Assembly: GCA_036852015.1 (NCBI GenBank)
Contig: JAANDG010000025.1
Location: forward strand, 496,001-560,000
Direction: 5' to 3'
Length of the DNA stretch: 64,000 nucleotides
Source: Pelodera strongyloides
Taxonomy: Eukaryota; Nematoda; Chromadorea; Rhabditida; Rhabditidae
Under the pieces are notes generated by a model, which was not told where the DNA came from, ran no database searches, and saw only the letters and a program-made list of their open reading frames with translations. The number at the start of each line of letters is the position of its first letter. The first letter of the stretch is position 1. Below, in pieces: positions 23,091 through 35,387 of the stretch. The translations under genes were made by a program, and so were the position numbers.

Positions 23091-23964
23091 TCAGAACAAT
23101 GCTTCGCATAATTCGTCATCAGAGCAATCACAGCACACCAGATCCTGACAAAAGTCTTCTGACAAAGTCTTCTTTTGCCGATTTTTTACGAAATCACTTT
23201 TCAAATGTTTATGTCTCCCCAAATAAAACAGAAGTCTAATGGGCTTTCCAAGCTCTGGTCTTCACCCGCGCAGAGCGCCGCGTACCATCCCGCCTTGTGC
23301 GCTTTTGCAGAGGCGACAAGGCGGGAAAGTCGAGCGGCGCTCTGCGCGGGTATGTCTGCAGCGCACTATGCGGGAAAGTCGGCGGCGCTCTACGCGGGTT
23401 AGTGCGCGGCGCTCTATGCGGGAATGTACGCGGGAAAGTATACGCTGGCAGCTGGGCGATCCAAATTATCAAAATTGTGATTTCGAAGACATTGATCCGG
23501 AAGCCCACCGTGCGGCGCTCTATGCGCGAAAGTATGCGCGCACACCGTGACCATGCGGGAAAGTACGCGCGCACAGTCAGATCATGCGGGAAAGTATGCG
23601 CGCATACCCAGAACGTGCGGGAAAGTCTGCGGCGCTCTGCGCGCCACAGTACGTCAACGTAGTAGCCCAAAAATTCGCGGTCTGTCAATACTCCGTATTT
23701 CTGCACGAAATTGCGTATATAATATGAAGTAAAAAAATATTCTCGTGTAGTTCCAAGATACGGTAAATTTTCACTATACTTGGAAACCCCATAATATTTC
23801 ACCTAAACTTCCCACACGCGATCCTACTATACCTGTTTGTAGTTCTGGGCAACAATGAGGTACAGGAACATGAACCAAGGACCAAGGTACGTACAATTTC
23901 GAAAGCACTCTCCTACAAATCTTGGAAAAGCTCCACACGGGTTTTTGAGGTACAAACTAGTCAT
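23091..23964 (-). CDS. Candidate 61-aa membrane microprotein
   Basis: Two exons, 23964-23833 and 23144-23091, join in phase. The first begins with an ATG and has a CCTGTTTG-type boundary read as CAG|GTATAG on the minus strand; the second follows TTTTGTCAG. The protein reads MTSLYLKNPCGAFPRF..., has one hydrophobic segment of about 16 residues around PWFMFLYLIVAQ, and ends in a Cys/Asp-rich tail (DLVCCDCSDDELCEALF). It resembles small mitochondrial or ER single-pass subunits in shape only; I do not recognise it. The intron is filled by a GC-rich repeat. It lies upstream of gene A on the same strand. The second exon is the weaker part. Confidence 0.4.
23255..23670. repeat. GC-rich tandem/inverted repeat block
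   Basis: Many copies of GCGGCGCTCTAYGCGG and ATGCGGGAAAGTAYGCGCGC, first in one and then in mixed orientation. GC content is far above the flanks. It lies in the intron of the microprotein candidate. Confidence 0.7.
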
Positions 23965-24048
23965 ATTTATTTGCCGAGTTCACTTTTTTTCCTATCAATT
24001 TTCCTTCTCGTATAATAATATATACCATTATCCTTTATTTATATTAAA

Positions 24049-24216
24049 GCGAAATACTGGCCGGTTTTTGAAGCACATCGAGTATTATGCAGCTTATGAA
24101 AATGAACCTAAATTAGAATAAAAAAGCGAGCTAAATTCGAGCAACTTTGCATAAAGACATACAAATTCAACTGTCCACTATGCGTTTCAAAAACCTGTTG
24201 GTATTTCGCGTTAAAG
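24049..24216. mobile_element. MITE family alpha, joined to beta
   Basis: TTAAAGCGAAATACTGGCCGG at the left. Its right end TATTTCGCGTTAA is shared with the beta copy that starts at 24212. Confidence 0.85.
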
Positions 24217-24381
24217 CGAAATGCTAGCCTCTTTGGAAAATTTGCATATGATAAGCAAATCCTATGTATCCTATGCTAATTTTGTACGATCCTCCACGGC
24301 AATCGTACAAAATTAGCATAGGATACATAGGATTTGCCTATCATATGCAACTTTTCCGAAGGGGCTAGCATTTCGCTTTAA
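24212..24381. mobile_element. MITE family beta (palindrome)
   Basis: TTAAAGCGAAATGCTAGCCTC at the left and GGCTAGCATTTCGCTTTAA at the right. The arms are nearly perfect complements around GTACGATCCTCCACGGCAATCGTAC. Confidence 0.9.
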
Positions 24382-25246
24382 CATTCCACCGGGGCATCAT
24401 ACTGACGATGGCCCCCACCCCGGGTGGCAAAAATACTGACTTAGGGGTCGAAACGAGGCAGCCTAATTCTAATAATTCAACCTATATTGTAAACCAGACG
24501 GCTACGCCCACTGAGAGGCGATTTCGGGTGCATTTTTTTATAGTTCATGCATACGTGAAACGTGGATTAGAAAGTGATTCAAAAATTAGGGCAAGGATCA
24601 TATGCTAAAAGCCCCGCTTCATTGCTTGTTTTGCTGCTCTAGATTTGCATGTTCTTCGTATTTTAATCGAAGTACTTTGAGCGCTGCCGACGCGCCCGAA
24701 CGATACGCCGCACATTTTGTATATGAAGCCTTTCGGGCTTTTATGAGAGGGGCGCGTGCATGGGAACATGAACTACTGAACCAATCCTACCTTCTGAGTG
24801 TACCGCACATCATCCAAACGTACAATCAACCAAACAAACGCACAAAAAAACAAACAAAGTTCCAACTTTATATAATAAAATATATTCATTGTTTTTATCA
24901 TATTCCTTTTCTGTATTCATAGCCATTGTTAATTTTTGTATTACCATCTTTGTCTTATATTAGGGCGACTGACTATGACCATGATTTTCATTTTCAAAAA
25001 CGACCCTCTAAATGGTGTTTATTGCATTGTTGTCACCTCGGTGAGTACATTTGTTGCGCTAGAAACGTTTTTATGATTATTATTACCATCAAGAACCGCC
25101 GAAATAACTAATTTTAACAGTCACTAAAATAAAGTGAATAGCCAAAGGAAAGGTAAGCATATTTGTTTACCAGTAGGGCGCAAACGAAAATGTCAATGTA
25201 CAATAAGTTTCTCAGACTTTATCCAACAATTTTGCACGCTTACTCC

Positions 25247-25475
25247 GTGAATGAATCCCGAACTTTTTCCGACAAACTTTGCATTTTCTAGCTTTTCCGC
25301 CTATTTCCCGAGTATTCTCCGACAAGATTTTCAGGCCGAACTCTGAAAATAGGCGGGTCGAGCACGGTAGCAGTCTGTTTGTCCGTTTCCAAGCTTTTCC
25401 CGTGCAATTTCCGAGCTTTTTCCGACAAATTTTCGTATTTCGAGTTCGGGCCCTCTAAAAACCTAGTAGGAAACT
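25247..25475. repeat. Dispersed repeat kappa, copy 2
   Basis: Same succession of TTTTCCGACAAA, TTTTCCGCCTATTTCCCGAG and ACCTAGTAGGAAACTAGTAAAAC as at 5440-5660. Confidence 0.6.
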
Positions 25476-25899
25476 AGTAAAACAAACTTTATTTTGGCGC
25501 ACTGTTTTCTTGATTATTATAGCTCACGCACATCTTGCTTTTACTGGAATAAATTACTTACTTTTGTCTGGGACCGTACTTACAGACGAAAATGCGTAAA
25601 AGAGTACATTCTTATGCGCATGCGTGCGTAATGAAGACTCATGTGTACGTGCGCCCAAACAAAGCCAAATTTTACTTTATCGTTTATTGAAGGAAGGAAT
25701 TCTATTAATTATTAATTTCCAGAATGCTCAACCAAGTGCAAGTCATGCATGTGCTCTACGACGTACCCAAATAAAGTCTGAAATCTCGTGCAAATAAAAA
25801 AGTTACGTATGGTCTATGAAAAACAGCATCAAACCAATCAGCTTCAAGTCGTCATCTTACAAAGAAGGCCCCGCTCCACACACAAGTTAGCCCTAGTGT

Positions 25900-26036
25900 A
25901 CATACGTTGGGAAAATTGCATACGATACACATTCCTACTTTTCGCATGCAAATTTTTGGTGCCCGTCCTAAGCTTCCGGCACCAAATTTGCATAGGATAC
26001 ATAGGATATGCGTATCGCATGCAAATTTCCCAACAT
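25900..26036. mobile_element. Palindromic element related to family beta
   Basis: GTTGGGAAAATTGCATACGA and TCGCATGCAAATTTCCCAAC form the arms. The centre CTAAGCTTCCGG and the inner ATCCTATG-type motifs recall beta. Confidence 0.55.
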
Positions 26037-28066
26037 AGGCACAATACTGCTTTACTATATCTCAGCCAATTTTTGTGAACAATCTGTGCAATATCAGTAC
26101 ACTAGAAAGTCACTTTCTGCAAAAATATGATTACCAGGTTAATATATGTGCTCATGGTAATATATGGTTTACTGTATATAATTATGCTCAATAAGTAATT
26201 ATTTCGTGGAAAAAAAATTAATTAATTTTGGGTGCACATTTATTTGGTTAGAATGCGTATATAAAACGTGACTTTGAGAGTGCTGGAAGTTATTTTATGT
26301 GTACTTCCAGTAGAATCTCACATATATATTTTTTTCAAGCCATAGCGCAAAATACATAGTGCATCAAAAGAAACCATTTCAACAAAATCAGACGTTTGCT
26401 TCCGGGAGTTTCGCACATTATTTGAGTCATTATAGGGGTATAAAACATAAAACCGTGATCAACTAACTTTCAACTTTCGCACACCCAACAATGATTGACA
26501 TGGGAGAATTCGTGCTTCGTTTAGGAGCTCGTGCCTTTTAGTAATTGCCACTGGCTGTCGGGCTCCAATGTATAAAATGTAAAGAAAATATTGTGCTTTT
26601 TATTCAGCTTTTGAACGTGTTGCACGCTCTATTTCGGAGACCGACTACGGTATATTTATATGGACTTTATCTTTATCTCATGAATAACTTATACAAACAG
26701 CTTTTTATTCATTATTTTTGAGACAGTAAGAAGCACGCGGACAACAGACATGCTCAAACAAAGTACAGTAATATGCAGCGGACGAACAGAATTATGATGC
26801 GCAGTCACCTCAGCTTCACCTCTTGTGTATAATTCAACTTTCCATAGTTTTGCAGAGAAAACTGCAGAAATCTTTTCTATAGGATTCAAACACATGTTCC
26901 TCAGGCTATGTACTATTTAGAGCCTGTCACATTCCTACATAACATACATTTTTTTATAATCACAAGTTTTTGCATTATTTCATTTTACTTATTTTTGTAT
27001 GCGTGACTTTTTGTGCGTGTGAATATTGCGATCGTGTTTTAGTGCCTTACCCCTACCTCGTGAGTAACGCAATAGTTTCTAGAAAATTGCAAAAGACGCA
27101 AAAACTTATTTATGTAAACATCTCGATAATATTCTTGTTACTTCGGCACAGGTGTTTTATTAATGCTATTTACTAATGACATTTATTCCCACCGGTACCT
27201 TGCATGAAAATAAAATTAACTTATTGAAAAACAAAAATGTTCCTTGCTGGCCAACATGAGTTATCTAGGCCTAGGCAATGCCCACAATAATCGGTACTCA
27301 ATATATGGAAACTGTAAACTGAACTTGAATTGAAAAAAAAGACCCATATTGCCCAAGTCTTATATCATGTTCATAACAAAAATTCCATGCCCACATGGAA
27401 TAGGAGAATGGGAACAATGTACTGTACAACACTGTACACTGTACACCGCACCACAACCGTATTTCCGCACTCACACAGCATGCCGTTTAAGCACCGCAAA
27501 GTTAAACCACGCGAGTTTACTAGATATCGCTTCTGTGCATTGAACCGATCGAACTACTGAAATTTCGGAGCTAATAACTAACTAACTAACCCACAATGAT
27601 TTCAGTATAAGGATAGTTTTTGGACCATCTGTGAAACTTGTATTTCAGCCTTTCTGTTGTTTTTTTTTGGAGCAAATCTTGTATTTGAGGAACGATCACA
27701 AATTTCACACATTTCGGTATTTGGTCAATTACAACAATTTATTATGCCATATAATCTCATTTGGACCGAACTCAGCAAAACATCTAATTATCTTGTTGTT
27801 GTTTTTCTTGGAGCACGTCTAACTCGTTTACTGGTTTACTTTTTTTGCAGCAGCAATCAGATTATTTTCCACTTTTTATTTAATCATCTGTAGCATCTTG
27901 CAATTAAAGTAAAGGATGCATTATAAAAACAAATTTTATTTCATAAATGGAAAACGTGTCTGGCTCACATAGTATAGTGGCGTACGCTGAGATATCTGAA
28001 TTTGTGTTCAAACAACTTTTCTCCCTTTGTCAGTCGTGTTTTTTTGCTTTCTCAAATTGCTATCTG

Positions 28067-28472
28067 TTTAAAGGGTCAGGCCCATTTCAAATGGCCCCTA
28101 TTTTTGATGACTCCATCTGATTCTCCATGTCAAATGTAGTAGGATGCAATAATTTTCTAATTTTCAAGCGCAAAAATCACTCATTATTCAGCAATTTACC
28201 GTGAGCTATCCATCGCAGTTGGCACGCCCATTCGCGCTGATTGGCCGATATCGCAGTTGCCACGCCCAATAGAGCATATTGCCCAATTAGCGCGAAGGGG
28301 CGTGACAAATGCGATAAATAGTTGGGTATGACTGGCAGGGGTAAATCGATAAATACTGCGTGAATTTTGCGCTTGAAAATTAGAAAAATATTGCATCCTA
28401 CTATATTTGACATGGGGAATCAGATGGAATCATCAAAAATAGGGATCATTTGAAATGGGCCTGACCCTTTAA
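28067..28472. mobile_element. Inverted-repeat element theta, copy 1
   Basis: Arms AAAGGGTCAGGCCCATTTCAAATG and CATTTGAAATGGGCCTGACCC, with further pairing of TAGTAGGATGCAAT and the CGCAAAAATCAC region. It is followed directly by an alpha copy sharing the TTTAA. Confidence 0.85.
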
Positions 28473-28614
28473 AGCGAAATACCTGCGGATTTTTGAAATG
28501 CATCATCTGAATTCTTATGCATCTTATGCAAATGAACATAAATTAGAATAAAACCGAGCTAAATTCGAGTAAATTAGCCATGCGTTTCAAAAATCGGCCG
28601 TTATTTCGCTTCCA
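28470..28614. mobile_element. MITE family alpha, joined to theta
   Basis: TTAAAGCGAAATACCTGCGG at the left and GGCCGTTATTTCGCTTCCA at the right. It is slightly shortened in the middle. Confidence 0.8.
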
Positions 28615-28717
28615 AAAGACTATGTGTTGCCTTGGTACAATTTATACATTAATTTTCAGGAAAATAATATTCTGATTCTGAATACATATAGCTGAAACAT
28701 ATTCTTTCTAAGGACTT

Positions 28718-29777
28718 ATGGATCCGGTGGTGTCACCCGTGGTTGCTTATACACTATACATAATCATTTGTGAGTTTGTCACTTTTGACATGAGAATTAT
28801 AGGTGTGGCCCAAAAGTTTCAGTCTTAGGGCGCGTTCGGGTTGCCCTTTCCGAAAGGGAGAGGCAAAAATCCCGTTCGGGTTGGTTGGACCTTTCCGAAA
28901 GGATTTAGTGCTTTGAGAAAGCAAAAAAATACAGTATGAATCAGCATGCAAAATTTGAAAACGCGCGGGAACCCCGTTTCGCGGGCTAATTCATACTGGA
29001 TGAAACGCTTGAAATACTGAAGGAGCAAAAAAGCTACAACCTACAACGCTCATTGTTTTCTAGCACTTATGAAGCATCTTGAATTCTCATCAATAAGATC
29101 AGAGTCAACAGTCAAGAGTTGAAAGGGGTTATTGCTCTACGGTAATTAAAAAGCAAGTAATTGAAAATAGATAATATTCGTTTAGCCTCTTCCATTATAC
29201 TCTTCAACACACCTACAATTCTGATGATATACGTTCACAAAAGTTTACGAAAACAGAAGGAGTTACTGGTGGTCGGGTTTATGTGTATAGCGGACACCTT
29301 ACACGCAATTGCCTTCCTAGTCTCCGGAGCAATTCGGCTATGGAAAACGAATAATGGTCTTGGTCGGTTTACATTTCATATATTATTTCTACACAGCGAA
29401 ATGGGTGAAACTATTTGGTGACGCCTCACTGGGTTTTTTTGGTAGCCCATTAGTTTTCCACTCCGTGACCATTTGGTGCCCAAGTTGCAGTTCCCTGAAT
29501 ATCCCAATTAATCTTAATCACCCAATTTCAGCAGAAATTCCAATCACCAATCACGATTGTATCAAATGGGGATTCTCGGTTATCTTCTTATTTTCCTATC
29601 AATTGATGGGTGCAGCCAATCTGGCCGTGTCTTTTGACAGAGTTATGGCCGTTCTTACGCCTATCAAATATAGAACTCTCCAGCAAAATTATGCATATTG
29701 GGTTATTTCAGGTGGGAGATACTGTAGTAACCCGTGTGAACATGTGTGTGAGTGTGTGTGTGTGGTGTGTGTGTGTG

Positions 29778-29824
<47 letters not shown>

Positions 29825-32374
29825 TGAATGTCCCTGTGTGTATGTAGGCGTCTACATATGTGTGGTATGCTTGTGTTAGTCTTCATATTTAATATTAGTA
29901 GCTTACAGGTGTATTCTCGTATGTCTTGTGCACCTCATCTATCTTCATGTATATCGTGCACACCGAACCCCCTCTGCCCTCCTCTCCCATGTGTTTCACC
30001 TCCGAATCTTACACCCCGGGTATATGGAAATATCTTTTATTCTTTCGAATGAGCACATTGGTTACGAGTAGTCTTCTATATCTTCCAATTATGTATCGAA
30101 TTGTTTTGGTGGGTTGGGTTTTTATAACATTTTCCTTTTTTCGAGGCTGGTTTGATACTACACTATTTAAAAAATAAAGGTAAAGTGTACCGGTTTATAT
30201 CGACCGAATCCGCAGAAACGGTGCATCAGGGTCCGGGGTACACTATTTGTGGAAAATAATACCGTAGTCTGAAATTATGCGAATGTCAGCTAATAATCGG
30301 GCAGGGGGGAGTAATAGTAATATTAATTACTTGTAGTTAACTAGTATGGGGAATTATGCGAATAATAGCTAATTGCCGGTGATCTGCCAGTAATTTAATA
30401 ATTGAAGCCTGTACCTTGCTTTGTTCGGCTGAAGGTCGACAAATTGTAATGTTTAGCATATTATGTAGCGAATAATAGGTAATTTCGGGGGTTTGTGATG
30501 GGTTACTAATTTAGCAACTACATAGTAATGAGGCTTGCACCTTGGTTCGTCGGTGTTCCGCGGAAAGTCTGACAATTGAAGTCGTGTTTTGGAGAATTAT
30601 GCAGCAGCTAATTACATGGCAACTAAAGAAAACGATGATACTGCCCCATACTAATTACCTATAAGTAATTACTATTACTCTTACTTCCCCTGCCCGATAA
30701 TTAGCTGACATTCGGGTTTCTCGTGTCAGGTTCAGTTATTCCCTTGAAACTTGAAGTACATGAAGTGATGTGATTTCGAATATATTTTAGTGTGCGGCAG
30801 AAGTTCGCGATCAGAAATACTCCAAAAAGATGCTTCGAACAACAAGAACAATTGGTATGATTTAATATCTCCTGACTCAGTTTAACCATTGCCAGAGCAT
30901 GGCATTTTTTTCACAAGCCACTGCTTGGTAAATATTATGCAATAATATATCTACTAGTCTACCACACCAAGAACAATTCGTGTTTTGAACTTGTGCACAC
31001 CAAAACATGTTTTGAACAGTTGCTAATGGTCTGCTTTATAATCAGTTATTTTTGCTCAAGAACCAAGACATTCATGTAATAACATGTAATTGATGAATTA
31101 CGTACATGATTTTTGTTCTGATGTTGAAAGATCGTAGAAGTATACTGTATACAACCTATGCCTATACGCGGAGGTCATAATAGAGAAGGAATTCTAATTG
31201 TCTAATTATAAACGTAAGCGCAAAAAATATGGTCCGATTTACAATTAGAGGGAAGGTGAACTCATCTGGATGTGGTGAGCCAAATACGGATGTGGTGAGC
31301 CAAATACGCGCCAAATACGCCAAATAGCCAAATACGGTGCAACTGGATGTGGTGAGCCAAATACGCGCCACATGTGCGCGAACTGTCGCCTTTCGTTCGC
31401 CATTCGCGCACATCTCGCTGCACACCGCAGGAGTAGCGCGAAATATTCAACAATAACTTTTATGTTCAGGTCTCACAATGTTGGCCGAGTGTGTTTTTGT
31501 TGTAATTCCCGACATTTTTCTCAATTTTAATCCCTTTGGGCTAAGTCGATATCAGGTTAGTGAAGACTAACAAAACGTGGAAATAACACATTTTATGCAG
31601 CTTTACGACAGGCATGATTATGAACACATTAAAACAGTATTGTACCTATTTCGGAAATTTTTATCTGATGCGCCTATCCTATGTATCCTATGTAAATTTG
31701 GTACCGGAAGCTTCGGAATGGCACCAAAGTTTGAATATAATGCATAGGATGTGCATCGCACATAAAATTCCTCAAAACAGGTCAATACTGCTTTAAACTT
31801 TGTGGTATAGTGGATAATTAGGACACGGTTCTCCCTTGTGCCGTCTGAAGTGTGCTACGTAACTGCGCCAAGAACTTACACCTTTGTAACATACAGTACT
31901 CATTTTACTCATTTTATATTGCAGGTGATCTGGTATATCATGGGGGTCTCAAAGGGAGCTGTGAACGTGGCTTTGATAACATTGCGACATGACGAAATTG
32001 TCAAAGTTTTAAAAGATACTTTCCTTCCGTCATCAAGAAACTCAAGTGAGTTGTGCTGTTTTCGACGATGTATTTTTGTATAATGTGTGGTCACCGGGAG
32101 ACTGGGTCCCCAGGCCGTGCTGTTTTGCTCTGCAAGTCGGCCCCTGCGATTTCATAGATACTGTTATAACCCGGTGCACTTATCTTTCACAATTATACGC
32201 ACCCACATGCAACAACCATTCCAGCCCTAAAACATTACTTGTAATTGTCAATAAGTTTTATTATATTTTACAGGGACTGTCACTGTCCACCACACGCAGA
32301 CGGGCATCACTTCAGAAAAGAGCATAGGGAGCAGAAGCAGACGGACGGGAGTACGGATACTGTCAGAGATATAA
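28718..32374 (+). CDS. Seven-transmembrane receptor, nematode serpentine type (SRSX-like)
   Basis: Eight exons: 28718-28769, 29171-29404, 29532-29711, 29909-30108, 30791-30854, 31470-31555, 31925-32045 and 32274-32374. All are in phase and give 345 residues. TM1 lies around residues 17-40 (IILFNTPTILMIYV), the TM2 Asp in CIADTLHA, and the TM3 disulfide Cys in NHDCIKWG. A DRVMAVLTPIKY motif (DRY equivalent) follows, then TM4, a Cys in extracellular loop 2, TM5, a basic loop KYSKKMLRTTRTIG, TM6 (AECVFVVIPD) and TM7 with KGAVNVALITLRH. The set fits the rhodopsin-like SRSX/serpentine chemoreceptors, which sit in sensory-neuron membranes; family placement is by motif only. The exon 2 donor GTGAAA is the least certain junction. 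A shorter paralogous relic lies at 4.6-5.3 kb. Introns carry a GT repeat and a foldback element. Confidence 0.87.
28818..29010. mobile_element. MITE family rho, copy 2
   Basis: GGGCGCGTTCGGGTTGCCCTTTCC with an inner AAAAAAATACAGTATGAATC and its partner TAATTCATACTGGATG. It sits in GPCR intron 1. Confidence 0.55.
29736..29825. repeat. (GT)n microsatellite in GPCR intron 3
   Basis: About 90 bp of TGTGTG with a few GA interruptions. Confidence 0.9.
30286..30716. mobile_element. Inverted-repeat element in GPCR intron 4
   Basis: Arms GAATGTCAGCTAATAATCGGG and CCCGATAATTAGCTGACATTC, continuing inward as GGAGTAATAGTAAT / ATTACTATTACTC. The core repeats AATTATGCGAATAATAGCTAA-type units. Confidence 0.75.
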
Positions 32375-32590
32375 AGGTTTACTGTTAAAGAGGAATGGCA
32401 CGCGGTTTGCGAACTGCGCGATTATGTTTTCGGTGATGCGCTTATTGTAAAACCGATATCTCTTTAAAGACCACAAATATGTATTGATTGAGTATTTTCA
32501 TTTACTTTCATACATAATGCTCTTGTTCATATTGATTTCATGCTCCTATTTTGACTGTTTTGAACGAACTTAACGTGGATTATTAATTAA

Positions 32591-32994
32591 CCAGCCGTTC
32601 GAAGAGCCCTACGGGCTCTTCTCCGACAGGAGGAATCGGCCTTCCGCCGATTGTTACCCTATTTAAAAAAAGGAATTTCTTCAAACGTAAAAAAAAGCTG
32701 TTCATTTACGTTTATGTGGAAACGTATAATATGGTTCTGGACTTCATGCAAATTTGCAAATTTGCTATTGCAATTGCTCTTCTATCTCCTATAAGATCCT
32801 CGTCCATAAGTTAGCATAGCTCAACAGGTAGAGCGTTGGACTGTGAATTGAGAGATTGGCTGCTGTGGGTTCGAATCCCGCCAGCGGCAATGATTTTGTA
32901 TGCTCTTTCGATCGAAGAATTTTCTTTATGAAGGGATTTCGTTGTGCACATAAAAACAAACCCGTGACAAACTCTTCTCCTTTATATAATAAGA
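32591..32994 (-). mobile_element. Non-autonomous Helitron, family A, copy 1
   Basis: On the minus strand it runs from TCTTATTATATAAAGGAG to a GC hairpin (GAGCCCGTAGGGCTC) and ends CGAACGGCTGG. The flanks are A on the 5' side and T on the 3' side, exactly the Helitron A|TC...CTRR|T rule. A tRNA-like segment lies inside, antisense to the element. Length is 404 bp with no coding capacity. Confidence 0.85.
32806..32888 (+). tRNA. tRNA-like segment inside Helitron A1
   Basis: A box TAGCTCAACAGGTAGAGCG and B box GGGTTCGAATCCC are intact and the 3' part is GCCAGCGGCA. The loop shows CTGTGAA (anticodon GTG, His), but the anticodon stem is mismatched. Also present in the other family A copies, so it is a carried pseudo-tRNA. 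Confidence 0.5.
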
Positions 32995-33387
32995 TTGTTC
33001 TGTAATAAATAGAGAAATGCAGACTAGTAGAATGTCTATTTTTTATTTCTTTATTAAATAACACCACAGGGTGAGCATTACAATGAAACGATGAAAAGAA
33101 AGTAGTATATAACTCGTCGTGTTGTCGTCATGTCGTTGTGATTTGTGTTTCTTTTTTTGCAAGACAACGATTTATTTATCAAATAAATAAAGTTTGTGAT
33201 ATTTGCTTTATGGGAATGCCCAGACGCTCAACGGGGAAGCCCCAGTTTCCACGGTAAAAAACGGAAAAAGAGACGAGATTATAGATGAGACTGTCAGCCC
33301 GCTCGAGATAAGAGACGGCGAGAAAAAGATAAAAAAATGTATGGTGAGATATCATTGTCATCAGGTTCAAAGAGATCAAATTTTGTT

Positions 33388-33581
33388 AAAGCGAAATACC
33401 GGCCGGTTTTTGAAACGCATCGTGGACAACTGCATTCTTATGTATTTATGCGAAGTGGGGGTCTAATTTTGGTCTATTTTTTATGCTAAATTATTGATCA
33501 TTTGCATATGACGATATGACATACAAGAATGTTGGTATACTCGATGCATTTCAAAAACCGACAGGCATTTCGCTTCAACTT
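33388..33581. mobile_element. MITE family alpha
   Basis: TTAAAGCGAAATACCGGCCGG at the left and CCGACAGGCATTTCGCTTCAA at the right. Confidence 0.85.
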
Positions 33582-33719
33582 TTTTAGTTTCAAACAAATG
33601 GGTTAGGAAGCAATATGGACGGAACATTGTTGTTAGGGTACGCAACGCATGAAATGAACATCGTGAAACATGGCCATTTTACCGTTCATTGGTATGGTAA
33701 TGGCCATGATGGAGCACCT

Positions 33720-33902
33720 TTAAAGCTAAATACCGGCCGGTTTTTGAAACACGTCGAGCACACCAGAATTCTTATTGAGCGTATGCAACTGAACATAAAT
33801 TAGAATAAAAAATCGAGCTGAATTTGGGAAACTTTGCATAAATACGTAAGGATACAGCTGTTCATGATGCGTTTCAAAAACCGGACAGTATTTCGCTTTA
33901 AT
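33720..33902. mobile_element. MITE family alpha
   Basis: TTAAAGCTAAATACCGGCCGG at the left and CCGGACAGTATTTCGCTTTAA at the right. Confidence 0.85.
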
Positions 33903-34753
33903 TGCTAGTCGCATGTTTCGAGGTGAAAACTACTTCTGCGCTGGGTACAAAAAAAACACGTTATTATGTGGGTATAAAAAACTGGGTATAACCGCTATAT
34001 TTTACCGCTAATTTCATGCACATTATTGAGGCGAAATTTGTTAGAGATAGGTTAACCATGAGCGCTAGAGGATAACTGTACTGATAATATATAGATAATT
34101 TCTTTTCAAGCTATTGTATCTCACATCGAACATAGCGATGAGGCTCATAATGAGTTTGTGGTTTTGTTTGTAGGTGATATAGTGATATAGTCTAGGTCTA
34201 GGACCATAATCATAGACTAAATAAAACTGATGGAAACCGTAATATTTTGTGATAATTGTAGTTATTTTTGTGCGGACACACATAGGATGATTAATTGCGC
34301 ACACAAATGAACACATCATTTATCATTTGATGACACCTCGGCGGTAGACATCTACAATATAAAGAGAGAAGAAATTTATAAGGTATTAGATCGTCTTGTT
34401 TTTCCATAAAATTTTTCGTAAAATACGCTAGAGCTACCGATCTAGCAAACACTGTTGCATTCACAGTAAGGTTAGCTACATTTAACTGTACTTTATCTAA
34501 CGGTCTGCACTATAGTACTATCTACAGTGAGAAGCACTATCTACAGTAAATAGGCTATCTACAGTAACTACAAAATGTCGGAGCAAAAACCAATTAGAAA
34601 ACTGATTCGGAATCTTATTTGTTATTGTGTATTTTGTTATTTGTTATTGTTATTTGAAAAAAAACTGGAAACAAAACAATACCACTGTTTTTTTTCACCA
34701 TTTTTGTACTTATTCCGACATGTCCTAAAACCTTTATAAGGTGGTTGTTTCGT

Positions 34754-34935
34754 TAAAGCGAAATACCGGTCGGTTTTTGAAACACATTGCGTATACCTGC
34801 TTTCTTGTGCAGCATATGAAATGAGCAAAAAATTAGAATAAAAACTAGAGCCCAATTAGACCCCACGTTGAATAAATGCATAGGAATGCAAGTACTTGAG
34901 ATGCGTTTCAAAAACCGGCCATATTTCGCTTTGAA
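34754..34935. mobile_element. MITE family alpha
   Basis: TTAAAGCGAAATACCGGTCGG at the left and CCGGCCATATTTCGCTTTGAA at the right. The rest of 33.9-35.1 kb shows no gene. Confidence 0.85.
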
Positions 34936-35145
34936 CAAATAAAGCACACCATATTCAGTTAAGGTCAGGAACACCTCGGACAGACTGTCTGACTCTGATA
35001 TGATTAGAAATTAGAAGCCGATTATTGCCTACTCTTGTTTTTGTCGATTTTATCTTCTTTCTTATCTGTTACCAACTGGTACAATGATATAATAAACCTT
35101 CGTGAATCGGGTGGTCCAGCTTTTGTCTAGGCAGTCTGTTGATTA

Positions 35146-35387
35146 TCTTCTTATTATATAAAAGAGTGGCTGTAGCGTAATTTGCATACCGATGTGCGTT
35201 ACGGAAATGCAAATTTCGTGTTCGGGTATGAAAATAGTTTCGCAGCTCAATATCCAACTATGCATACGCAATTGTTCTCTATTATGTGAATTTCTTATGA
35301 TACGTTTGAAGCTTTGTATATAAGTATGCCCATGCTAAACCAACCATATTTCTGTGTAAGTCGCCTCAGGCGGCGTGAGCCGTCTGG
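35146..35387 (+). mobile_element. Non-autonomous Helitron, family B, copy B5
   Basis: Starts TCTTCTTATTATATAAAAG after an A and ends with hairpins CGCCTCAGGCG and GGCGTGAGCCG, then TCTGG followed by T. The last 30 bases match all other family B copies. Confidence 0.75.

Larger units (their letters stand above)
24382..28066. other. Gene-poor stretch
   Basis: No convincing gene was found. It holds a worn Helitron B end near 24494 (CCAGACGGCTACGCCC), an open stretch at 24602-24922 with no splice support, the kappa repeat at 25247-25475 and a palindrome at 25900-26036. The 26.1-28.0 kb part is AT-rich with no signal I can support. Confidence 0.5.

Noticed and set aside
23236..23802. A 188-codon minus-strand open frame.
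   Set aside because: GC-rich repeat units read in frame; repetitive Arg/Ala/Pro content and no homology.
24602..24922. A 106-codon open stretch on the plus strand with a coding-like middle (TLSAADAPERYAAHF...).
   Set aside because: The opposite strand is also largely open there, there are no splice signals, the end is low complexity, and no family is recognised.
26970..27090. A hydrophobic stretch ending at a GTGAGT site, like a signal-peptide exon.
   Set aside because: There is no ATG in frame at a sensible place and no following exon was found.
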